In this document: positions 32,865 through 40,154 of the stretch, one piece after another | Position numbering within the stretch: the stretch's first letter is position 1 | How the letters are laid out: every line of letters starts with the position of its first letter | DNA from: Bremerella sp. P1 | GTDB taxonomy: Bacteria; Planctomycetota; Planctomycetia; Pirellulales; Pirellulaceae | Assembly: GCF_028748185.1 (NCBI RefSeq) | Contig: NZ_CP118164.1 | Location: 6,287,814-6,351,813 of the forward strand | Direction: 5' to 3' | Length of the DNA stretch: 64,000 nt | Position numbers and translations under genes: made by a program | Notes under the pieces: model-generated | What the model was told of the DNA's origin: nothing | Database searches by the model: none | The model's input: only the letters and a program-made list of their open reading frames with translations

Positions 32865-33134
32865 ATGAATCACTTTTTCAAAGTATTTGCGGCAACCGCA
32901 CAAGACGTAATCTCAGCATATCAGGGCACGGACGAGAAATGTCAATTAAATGTTCCGCCCGATGATGAAGCCAGCGGTTCATGTCCCGTACCTGACGGCA
33001 TGTCGCCTGAGGAGATGGAAAATTGGGTGGCCAATAGGTTTTCTCAACTCGCAGTTAAGAATATCGGCAATGCGATTATCGTTCGCTTGAACGTCCCAAC
33101 TCTCACCGCCACTTACTGGCTCATTCCACAATGA
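32865..33134 (+). CDS. Small hypothetical protein, second after the RNA
   Basis: An 89-aa ORF from the ATG at 32865, preceded by AAAGGA with good spacing; the in-frame ATG at 32814 has none. It holds a Pro/Cys-containing acidic middle (NVPPDDEASGSCPVPDGM) and beta ends. A terminator follows directly. Unknown. Confidence 0.5.
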   Translation: MNHFFKVFAATAQDVISAYQGTDEKCQLNVPPDDEASGSCPVPDGMSPEEMENWVANRFSQLAVKNIGNAIIVRLNVPTLTATYWLIPQ

Positions 33135-33135
33135 A

Positions 33136-33168
33136 AAACCCCTCTAATTCAATCGAATTGAGGGGTTT
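33136..33168. terminator. Bidirectional terminator
   Basis: AAACCCCTC...GAGGGGTTT with an AATT-ATCG-AATT core, between the convergent plus unit and the 33193 gene. Confidence 0.75.
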
Positions 33169-33192
33169 AGGCTCAACGAGGCGTTTTTTGGC

Positions 33193-33948
33193 CTATTCAG
33201 CTTTTGAAACTTCCTTTTTGGCTTTCTCAAGCTGAAGACTCAGCAACTCGTCTTGCCTCATTTGCACACGGAAGAACCACGACACGAACCCTAAGAACGT
33301 AAGGACAATCCCAGCGATTATGCCATTCTCTGCATAATCCCCTGTCGTCTTCAATCTGTCGTGTTTCAGCCACAATTGTTCAACTGTAGACGAATGCTCC
33401 AAGAGGCGTTTCCGTAGTTCAATGACAACATTGTCACGATCTCCAAAATCGTCGTATTGAGAACTGGCTGCTTCAGCCATGAAATCCATCTTCCTTAACG
33501 TCTCTCTGTGCTTACGCCGATTCTCTTCCTCGTAAAAGAGGGAGAACTCTGAACCGGGGCGGAAGTCTCGAATTGTGACAGAAGGGCCAGATAGATGAGA
33601 TGTAAACCTGTCAATCGGATCAGATGGCTCAGCCTTAGACTTTTTGTTTCCATCCTCTTCTTCAGCAAGAGGGGCAGGAGGAGCCACCCCACGAGCACCG
33701 GGTAAATCTTTGGCGAAATAGTAAATCATTACGCATTCCTTAGAACCCTTTTCGGGAGGTAGACATGTGGCGTCCGTAATTTCACCAAAGTCATCATGGA
33801 TTACGATGAACTGACTCCGAGCCTCACCCTCGTCGTTGAGCAAGTTTGCTGTCATCGTCCAGTGCGACCAAATACAAAACCCAATTCCGACAAGTCCACT
33901 TAGAGCCATGAACTTATAGAGATTGTCGGTTGGCAAGTTTGGTATCAT
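33193..33948 (-). CDS. Two-helix membrane protein, probable accessory gene
   Basis: A 251-aa protein with a membrane helix at residues 14-30 and another near 205-225, a soluble Pro/Glu/Lys-rich part between (GVAPPAPLAEEEDG) and a charged coiled C-terminus. AAAGGA stands eight bases before the start. The topology suggests an external or periplasmic central domain. It lies beside the integrase, where phages often keep accessory genes. Family unknown; superinfection exclusion is only a guess. Confidence 0.55.
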   Translation of the reverse strand: MIPNLPTDNLYKFMALSGLVGIGFCIWSHWTMTANLLNDEGEARSQFIVIHDDFGEITDATCLPPEKGSKECVMIYYFAKDLPGARGVAPPAPLAEEEDGNKKSKAEPSDPIDRFTSHLSGPSVTIRDFRPGSEFSLFYEEENRRKHRETLRKMDFMAEAASSQYDDFGDRDNVVIELRKRLLEHSSTVEQLWLKHDRLKTTGDYAENGIIAGIVLTFLGFVSWFFRVQMRQDELLSLQLEKAKKEVSKAE

Positions 33949-34049
33949 CTCGAAGTCCTTTTACGATGTTGCCGTTTAGGGTGTATTCGTCGATTCTCCC
34001 GTAATATTGTGTTCTGTAAACAGAATTTGTGATGCCGTCAATATGTCGT

Positions 34050-35507
34050 TCAACGTTCCGTCTTCTGGTTGAATTGTTCACCAAGCCAGATGACAGCTTG
34101 ATCAAAGTCATCACGATCAGGGTTCACCTTGTACCTTTGATCGATCAGAACTCGTGGTGCTTGGCCAAGAAAGTGCTGAGCCATCGAACCATGTTCCTTG
34201 GACTTTGCCATCAAGTCAGAAGATGTCTTCCGTAAACTCATCATCTGCTTTCGTTGTGCCTTGGGAAGTTCAAGCTTCACCCGTTGAAGATAATCCCAAG
34301 CAAGAGCAATGTTGTTGGTGTAGCCTACGTTGGAACCTTTGCCGTTGAACTCACGCTTGACGAGTGGATTCCCTTCAGCGTTGAGGATTGCAAAAGTTGA
34401 ATTGGGTGAACCGTACTTCTTGAGAAGTTCAAAAGTCTCGTCCCACAACAAGTGATCCACCACCGGCACTGATCCACGTTTCTTTGTCTTCTTCCGTTTG
34501 CGTTTGATGCGTCCTTGCTTCCAATCAATCTCACTGCTCTTCACGTCTGCAATATCTGCTGGATAGTACCCACAGTTGAGCATGAGCAAAATGAAGAACT
34601 TGGTTCTCTCGGTGGCGTTGTCCAGCAGTCGCTTGACTTCTGGCTTGGTGAAGACAACCACTTCTGGTTGTGTGACGGCAATGCTGAGACTCTTCCAAGC
34701 TCGTGGCAGTTTGTCTATGACTTCATCTTCATAGAGTTGATTGGTGAATGTCTTGGCGACGTTCAAGAGGTTGGCAGCGTAACGTGTGCTGATCGGCTCT
34801 TCTACGTGCTTGGATTCTCCAATGACTCGATCTTCAAGCTCACCCTTCCAACGAGTCAGAAGCGTCTTCTCAAGCTCTTGGACGGGCTTTGAGCCAGCCC
34901 ACTTCAGAAAGTGCTCAAGACGCTCATAGATCGTCTTAAAGGTGCTTGGCTCGATTTCACCGATCTTGGTGGCACGTCTCTTGGTGGCTATAAAGTCTCG
35001 TCCGTGCTTCTCAATGGTGTCCTTCTCCTTGGTTGCGGTGTTGCTCCACTGCTGGTGTGCCTTCACCTTGGCAATTCCCCTTTGCCAGTGGGAAGCGTCA
35101 TCCACATCAGTAAGTGGATCAAGCTGGATTTCAGAAGGGGAAGACTTCAAGAGGTTCACCATCAGTGGTGGTGGAGTCTTCAACTTGGCCTGCTTGCGTA
35201 GCTGCTGAAGTTCCTTAGACACCCGCTTCTTCAACGGCTCGTCCACTTGGCCTGAGAGTTCCATGAACTCAATCAACTGTTCACGCTTCAGGATGGCCAA
35301 GTCATATCTGGCGTGTTCTCGGTTCACTCCTTGATTGGCCAACCACTCAGCAGCAACCTCTTGCTGCTTGCGGTAGTTCTCTCGATCAGTCTTGCCACCA
35401 CCACCGTTGAAGAACTTGTGCTTGCGGTTGTGGATCAGATACCAGCGTCCACCAGCCTTGCGGTTCTTGTCCGGTTGCCACGTCAGCTTGGGAAGATGCT
35501 TTCCCAT
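34050..35507 (-). CDS. int: Tyrosine recombinase/integrase
   Basis: A 485-aa integrase from the ATG at 35507 (GGGG upstream; the 35573 start adds a Cys-rich leader). N-terminal 180 residues: charged arm-binding part. Core-binding part around residues 180-300. Catalytic part: LNCGYYPADIADVK where box I normally has the first Arg (absent), Lys-rich KRKRKKTKKRG, SLRKTSSDLM (box II Arg present, His replaced), LGQ instead of LGH, and the likely nucleophile in DQRYKV. It ends with DDFDQAVIWLGEQF. It lies at the attachment repeat it presumably uses. Confidence 0.85.
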   Translation of the reverse strand: MGKHLPKLTWQPDKNRKAGGRWYLIHNRKHKFFNGGGGKTDRENYRKQQEVAAEWLANQGVNREHARYDLAILKREQLIEFMELSGQVDEPLKKRVSKELQQLRKQAKLKTPPPLMVNLLKSSPSEIQLDPLTDVDDASHWQRGIAKVKAHQQWSNTATKEKDTIEKHGRDFIATKRRATKIGEIEPSTFKTIYERLEHFLKWAGSKPVQELEKTLLTRWKGELEDRVIGESKHVEEPISTRYAANLLNVAKTFTNQLYEDEVIDKLPRAWKSLSIAVTQPEVVVFTKPEVKRLLDNATERTKFFILLMLNCGYYPADIADVKSSEIDWKQGRIKRKRKKTKKRGSVPVVDHLLWDETFELLKKYGSPNSTFAILNAEGNPLVKREFNGKGSNVGYTNNIALAWDYLQRVKLELPKAQRKQMMSLRKTSSDLMAKSKEHGSMAQHFLGQAPRVLIDQRYKVNPDRDDFDQAVIWLGEQFNQKTER

Positions 35508-35521
35508 GAGAAACCCCTTGT

Positions 35522-35580
35522 GGATACACCAAAATGTTGGAACACACTCAATTGTGTATCCAATTACATCCATTTGGCAC
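35522..35580. promoter_or_regulatory. Candidate integrase arm-type sites, right end
   Basis: TTGGAACACAC at 35537, TTGGATACACA on the minus strand near 35552-35563, TTGGTGTATCC on the minus strand near 35522, and TTTGGCAC at 35573. They match the left-end motifs and overlap the integrase 5' region. Confidence 0.5.
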
Positions 35581-35610
35581 TACAAAACAAGGGGTTTTTG
35601 TATTCTTAAA

Positions 35611-35653
35611 CGGTTCTTCAAACCGCCGCTATGCCGTCTCAGCTACCAGTCCA
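35611..35653 (-). repeat. Right attachment repeat (orphan tRNA 5' half)
   Basis: Copy of the tRNA-Phe-like 5' half (anticodon arm to base 1), 41/43 identical to 10094-10136. It is probably the host's original 5' half, now cut off from the rest of the gene. Confidence 0.9.
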
Positions 35654-35673
35654 GATTGGTTGATTACGTCACG

Positions 35674-35806
35674 AAAAAAGCCCGAAGTCGCGTTGACTCC
35701 GGGCTGAAGGTCTTTTCGATCTTCAAGCTCGAAATCAACACGAACTGTGTTCTCGCGATAGGGATAGAAATCGCGATTCGCGGCGCAGAGGTTCGCCCAG
35801 TGAACC
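35674..35806 (-). ncRNA. Hairpin-rich minus-strand region with terminator
   Basis: On the minus strand: GGTTC/GAACC (35790-35806), ATCGCGA/TCGCGAT (35753-35776), AACAC/GTGTT (35737-35751), TTTCGA/TCGAAA (35714-35734), then a 10-bp terminator stem (35679-35688/35696-35705, one G-U pair) and TTTTTT. It may be a small RNA or the leader of the tRNA cluster. The remainder, 35807-36215, shows no feature apart from the ribosome site of the next gene. Confidence 0.4.
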
Positions 35807-36215
35807 TAAAAACAGACTAAAATTGCGGCGCGACATGGGAATCAATTCCTTCTAAAGCCTACAAGGCACTTCCAACAGGTGAATCGTATGTTCAAAGGTT
35901 TAGACGAAGGCAACGCGATTAGGTTCGCTGATTGAGCATCTTTTTCTGTAAATCAATCCGCTTAATGATTCACGATAATGCACGTTATTTGTGGAGAATA
36001 CCATCTCATGCGACTCCATTCGCCATTAAGGAATTTCCACCGGCAGGTTAAGCACGCCGACAACGGTGGCACGATGACTTGCGAATTGCTCTCCGCAAAG
36101 ATCCTCAAAACCTAAACGTAACAACTCATTAGTTTTGGGGCATCCGTATGGCAAAATAGAACTACCTGCCACATCACGCTCTTCCGCCCCAATCTAGATA
36201 ACGGAGTCATGAATC

Positions 36216-38516
36216 ATGAATCTTCGCGATGTGTTTCATCCCAGAAGACTGAGTTGGCTGTTCACATTGGTAGTCATGTTGTTACCACTTTCCGCGAACG
36301 CCGCGGAGGATGATCCCCATAGCATTGATGGTCCCTGGAAGTACACGCTCATTCCGCCGGTCGACGGATGGAAGCAAGCAAACTACGACGATGGCAAGTG
36401 GAAGGAAGGGTACGGTGGGTTCGGAACTCGCGGAACACCCAGCGCACGCGTTGGGACTGTCTGGGATACCGAACACATCTGGTTGCGACGCACCTACGAC
36501 CTGGAGACGGTCCCCAAGAAGCCAGCTCTCTTGATTCATCATGACGAAGATACCGAGGTCTTTATCAACGGCGTCCAGGTCGGCAGTTTCGCCAGATGGT
36601 CCACCGAGTACAGCGTTTATCCGTTAACCGACGAAGGACGGCGGGCCTTGAAGGTGGGTCACAACATTCTGGCAGCGCACACGCGACAAGATACCGGCGG
36701 GCAATACATCGATATTCACCTGATCGACGAAGACAACGTCCCCAAGCTTCCTCCGGCGCGACTTCCCGAAACTCCGTATCAATCTGATTTGATTACCACG
36801 TGGGGGTCCGAAGTGACGCCTGAGAATGCCTGGCAAGAGTATCCCCGTCCACAAATGACGCGCAACCAGTGGAAGAACCTGAATGGTCACTGGAACTTCG
36901 CGATCACCTCTGAAAATGAAGCCAACATTCCCGAAGCATGGGCAGGTCAGATTCTAGTTCCCTACGCCATCGAATCGAAGCTTTCCGGCGTTCAACGCAA
37001 CCTTCGCCCAACGGAGGCACTCTGGTACCACCGCAGCGTCGAACTGGCCCCCAAGGAAGACGAACGGACGCTCTTGAACTTCGAGGCGGTCGATTATGCC
37101 TGCCGCGTTTATGTCAACGGCGTGGAAGTCGGCAGCCATGTGGGTGGCAGCACGCCATTTAGTATCGACGTTACCAAGGCAGCGAAATCAGGACAGAACG
37201 ATCTCGTTGTCCGCGTCGAAGACAAGACCGGCGGCGCCCAGTTGCGCGGCAAGCAAACGCTTCACCCGGAAGGGATCTGGTACACCCAGGTATCCGGCAT
37301 CTGGCAAACGGTGTGGATCGAACAGGTTCCCAGCACTTACATCGCGGACGTGAAGATCCTCACCGATCCCCAAACCGGCAAGATTCAAATCGCTCCAACT
37401 CTCACCGGCAGCGGCGACGCGAAGGTAACCCTGAAGGCCACCATCTACGACAACGGTGAAGCAGTCGCGGATGTCACTTCCGCCAAGAACGATCTCGTTG
37501 CTGAGATTCCTAACGCCAAGTTGTGGTCGCCGAGTCGTCCTCACCTCTATGACATCAGCGTGGCCGTGCTGGATGAAAACGGCGCGGTCATCGATACGGT
37601 CGATACCTACGCGGGAATTCGTTCGGTTGGAACGGTTCGCGACGACGCTGGCAACTTGCGTTTTACATTGAACGGAGAGCCTATCTTTCACTGGGGTCCG
37701 CTTGATCAAGGTTGGTGGCCGGACGGGCTGCTGACTCCTCCATCCGACGAGGCGATGCTGTTCGACATCGAATACCTACAGGCTGCCGGATTCAACATGA
37801 TCCGCAAGCACATCAAGGTCGAACCGCGTCGTTACTATTATCACTGCGATCGACTCGGGATGATGGTCTGGCAAGACCAGGTCAGCGGCGGTAAGAGCCC
37901 TCCATGGACGCGGATGCGTCCCGATCCGGTCGACGCCCAATGGACCGATGAGGATCATGCCCAGTACCTGCAAGAGTTCGACGAGATGGTCGACACCCTG
38001 GAAAACCATCCAAGCATCGTCGTCTGGGTACCTTACAACGAGGCCTGGGGGCAACACCGAACCGTTTCGACCGGCGAGTGGATCATGAAGCGTGATCCGA
38101 CACGTCTGATCAACATTGCCAGCGGTGGCAACTACTGGCCCGTTGGTCACATTGCCGACCAGCACAGCTACCCCCATCCTTCGTTCCCCCTGCAGCAAGA
38201 GCGTCTGAACAAGATGGTCAAGGTCGTGGGCGAATTCGGCGGTCACGGCTGGCCGGTCGAGGGTCACCTGTGGAAGAAGACCCAGGCCAACTGGGGATAT
38301 GGCGGTCTGCCGCGATCGGTCAAAGAGTACCAGGCCCGCTATCAGGAATCGATCGACAAGCTTCTTCAGTTGAAGTCCCAGGGTATCGCCGGTGCGGTTT
38401 ATACCCAAACGACCGATGTCGAAAGCGAAATCAACGGACTGATGACCTACGACCGAAAAGTCATCAAGATTCCAGCCGCGGACCTCAAGCCAATTCACGC
38501 TCCGCTCACCAAGTAG
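36216..38516 (+). CDS. Secreted GH2-family glycosidase (beta-galactosidase-like)
   Basis: A 766-aa glycoside hydrolase 2. Signal peptide 1-29 (cleavage after SANA). Residues 30-175 are a jelly-roll domain, with a second sugar-binding domain at 210-370 (ESKLSGVQRNLRPTEALWYHR). Then an Ig-like domain and the TIM barrel from about residue 470. Catalytic acid/base in WVPYNEAWGQ; nucleophile in VVGEFGGHG. CGGAG precedes the ATG. It probably trims galactosides or glucuronides of algal polymers; the sugar cannot be read from sequence alone. A terminator follows. Confidence 0.9.
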   Translation: MNLRDVFHPRRLSWLFTLVVMLLPLSANAAEDDPHSIDGPWKYTLIPPVDGWKQANYDDGKWKEGYGGFGTRGTPSARVGTVWDTEHIWLRRTYDLETVPKKPALLIHHDEDTEVFINGVQVGSFARWSTEYSVYPLTDEGRRALKVGHNILAAHTRQDTGGQYIDIHLIDEDNVPKLPPARLPETPYQSDLITTWGSEVTPENAWQEYPRPQMTRNQWKNLNGHWNFAITSENEANIPEAWAGQILVPYAIESKLSGVQRNLRPTEALWYHRSVELAPKEDERTLLNFEAVDYACRVYVNGVEVGSHVGGSTPFSIDVTKAAKSGQNDLVVRVEDKTGGAQLRGKQTLHPEGIWYTQVSGIWQTVWIEQVPSTYIADVKILTDPQTGKIQIAPTLTGSGDAKVTLKATIYDNGEAVADVTSAKNDLVAEIPNAKLWSPSRPHLYDISVAVLDENGAVIDTVDTYAGIRSVGTVRDDAGNLRFTLNGEPIFHWGPLDQGWWPDGLLTPPSDEAMLFDIEYLQAAGFNMIRKHIKVEPRRYYYHCDRLGMMVWQDQVSGGKSPPWTRMRPDPVDAQWTDEDHAQYLQEFDEMVDTLENHPSIVVWVPYNEAWGQHRTVSTGEWIMKRDPTRLINIASGGNYWPVGHIADQHSYPHPSFPLQQERLNKMVKVVGEFGGHGWPVEGHLWKKTQANWGYGGLPRSVKEYQARYQESIDKLLQLKSQGIAGAVYTQTTDVESEINGLMTYDRKVIKIPAADLKPIHAPLTK

Positions 38517-38543
38517 CGTGAATCAAGTAAGCGTTCCATCAAT

Positions 38544-38580
38544 AGCTCCGGTGTCGCGTCTGGCGATACCGGAGCTTTTT
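38544..38580 (+). terminator. Terminator after the GH2 gene
   Basis: AGCTCCGG (38544-38551) / CCGGAGCT (38569-38576) with an inner GTGTCGC part, then TTTTT. Confidence 0.85.
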
Positions 38581-38581
38581 C

Positions 38582-39277
38582 TTATCCGTCCGACTCTTGC
38601 TTCGGCACGGTTCGCGACTTCCGTTCGAGTCGTTCGCTAACCCACAGGGCCGCTGCCGCGATGAGGATCGACACGACGATCACTCCCGTTGCATTATGTA
38701 CACCGCCAGGCGTTTCCATCTGATCGTAGACATAAAGTGGCATGGTCTGCGTCTTGCCTGGTATGTTGCCTGAGATCATGATCGTAGCCCCAAACTCTCC
38801 AAAACCGCGTGCAAACGCCAAGATACACCCGGCAATGATGCCTGAGCGCGCCAGCGGAACGGTCACCGTCCAGAAAGCATCCCAACGCGTCGCACCAAGC
38901 GTTTCGGCAGCCATCTCCAAGGTTGGATCGACCGACGAGATCCCCAGGCGGATTGAGCGGACCATCAAAGGAAACGCGACCACCGCCGCGGCCACGGCGG
39001 CTCCCTTCCAGTCGAAGACAATCGAGATTCCGAACCAGCTTTCCAGCGGCGCACCCAGCACGCCATTGCGTCCGAATGCGACCAGCAATAGATACCCCGT
39101 GACCACTGGCGGAAGGACAAGCGGCAGATTAATAACCGTCTCGAGGACCGTCTTACCCCAGAACGACTTACGGGCCAGTAGCCAGCCGCAGGCCAAACCA
39201 GGCGGCAATCCCAGCAGCACTCCAATGAGCGACACCCGGAGGCTTAGTAGCACGGCAGCGATTTGGTCGGAGTCCAC
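38582..39277 (-). CDS. modB: Molybdate ABC transporter permease ModB
   Basis: A 231-aa inner-membrane permease. LPPVVTGYLLLVAFGRNG and the coupling loop AAETLGATRWDAFWTVTVP are typical of ModB, with FARGFGEFGATIMISGNIPGKT near the end. Five hydrophobic helices. It starts two bases after the modA stop. No modC ATPase gene follows: the next gene converges from the other side, so the ATPase must be elsewhere. Confidence 0.93.
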   Translation of the reverse strand: MDSDQIAAVLLSLRVSLIGVLLGLPPGLACGWLLARKSFWGKTVLETVINLPLVLPPVVTGYLLLVAFGRNGVLGAPLESWFGISIVFDWKGAAVAAAVVAFPLMVRSIRLGISSVDPTLEMAAETLGATRWDAFWTVTVPLARSGIIAGCILAFARGFGEFGATIMISGNIPGKTQTMPLYVYDQMETPGGVHNATGVIVVSILIAAAALWVSERLERKSRTVPKQESDG

Positions 39278-39279
39278 CG

Positions 39280-40086
39280 TTACTCCTTTCCCTTGGCGGT
39301 CGACAACGCTTGAAAGCCGTAACTTTCGGCAATCTTCCGTGCTGCGTCGCTCAGATAAAACTGATACACCTGCTTCGGAGCATAGGCAGCCGAACGCAGT
39401 TTTACCAAGGGGTAAACAACGGGCGAATGGGAATCGGGCTCTAGCTCAGCGATCACGCGGACTTGATCTGTCAGACGAGCATCGGTGGCGTAGACAATCG
39501 CGGCATCGACTTCACCTCGTTCGGCATAGGCGAGCGTACTGCGGACGTCGTGCCCCCGAATAATCTTGCCCGATGCGTTGAGTGGCTCCCAAAGTTCGTA
39601 GTACGACAATGCCTGCTTGGCATAGATACCTGCAGGTACGTTTTCGCCGGCGATCGCCACGCGTTTGACCTGGTCGGATGTGAGGTCTTCGAGGCTGTTG
39701 ATTTTCAGCTCCGATTTCGCGGGAACGATCACGACAATCCGATTGGCCAGCCAATCGACCGACTCGCTTGCCATGTCAGCCGCTTCGATCGCTTCCGCCC
39801 ACTTGCGATTGGCCGATACGTAAAGATCTGCCGGAGCCCCCGAAAGGATTTGCTGAGCCAGGGCATGCGAAGGGCCGGTGCTGATCTCGATCTTGACGGC
39901 ACCATCCAGTGAATCTTCGGCCGCCGCAGAGATTTCCTCCAGCAAGTCCTTCGTGCTGGCCGCGCCGAGAATCACTACCGTGGGTACATCCGATGGTTGT
40001 GGATTCGAACAGCCTAACACCACTGCGGACAGGGCACAGACCCAAATCCCCCAGCGCAAAGCGTGCGTAGACTGAAGCTTGATCAT
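39280..40086 (-). CDS. modA: Molybdate-binding lipoprotein ModA
   Basis: A 268-aa periplasmic binding protein for molybdate or tungstate. Lipobox VLGC (Cys26). AASTKDLLEEI and STGPSHALAQQILSGAPADLYVSA form the oxyanion-binding lobes; VPAGIYAKQAL and DAAIVYATDA complete the fold. It is co-transcribed with modB. An inverted repeat overlaps the start region. Confidence 0.93.
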   Translation of the reverse strand: MIKLQSTHALRWGIWVCALSAVVLGCSNPQPSDVPTVVILGAASTKDLLEEISAAAEDSLDGAVKIEISTGPSHALAQQILSGAPADLYVSANRKWAEAIEAADMASESVDWLANRIVVIVPAKSELKINSLEDLTSDQVKRVAIAGENVPAGIYAKQALSYYELWEPLNASGKIIRGHDVRSTLAYAERGEVDAAIVYATDARLTDQVRVIAELEPDSHSPVVYPLVKLRSAAYAPKQVYQFYLSDAARKIAESYGFQALSTAKGKE

Positions 40087-40116
40087 GTTCGGACTCTTGT
40101 TAAAGGAATCCGAACA
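40086..40116. promoter_or_regulatory. Dyad at the modA start
   Basis: TGTTCGGA (40086-40093) and TCCGAACA (40109-40116), 15-bp spacer, ending at the ATG. Either an operator or an mRNA hairpin. It does not look like an E. coli ModE site. Confidence 0.45.
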
Positions 40117-40154
40117 TTTTAGGCAGATAGAGTACCGATCTAAAAGGTGCCGGG

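Larger units (their letters stand above)
10094..35653. mobile_element. Integrated tailed-phage element (HK97-type head, long tail)
   Basis: About 25.5 kb between 43-bp direct repeats (41/43 identical) derived from a tRNA-Phe-like gene, with an integrase at the right end and head/tail genes inside. Base composition is visibly less GC-rich than the flanking host genes. Head, connector, tail and packaging genes are all recognisable and uninterrupted. No repressor, replication, holin or endolysin gene is recognised among the products. It could be a small prophage, a defective one, or a phage-derived transfer particle. Confidence 0.92.

Noticed and set aside
10094-35653. CRISPR array or IS element within the region
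   Set aside because: No regular spaced repeats and no transposase; the only end repeats are the tRNA-derived pair.
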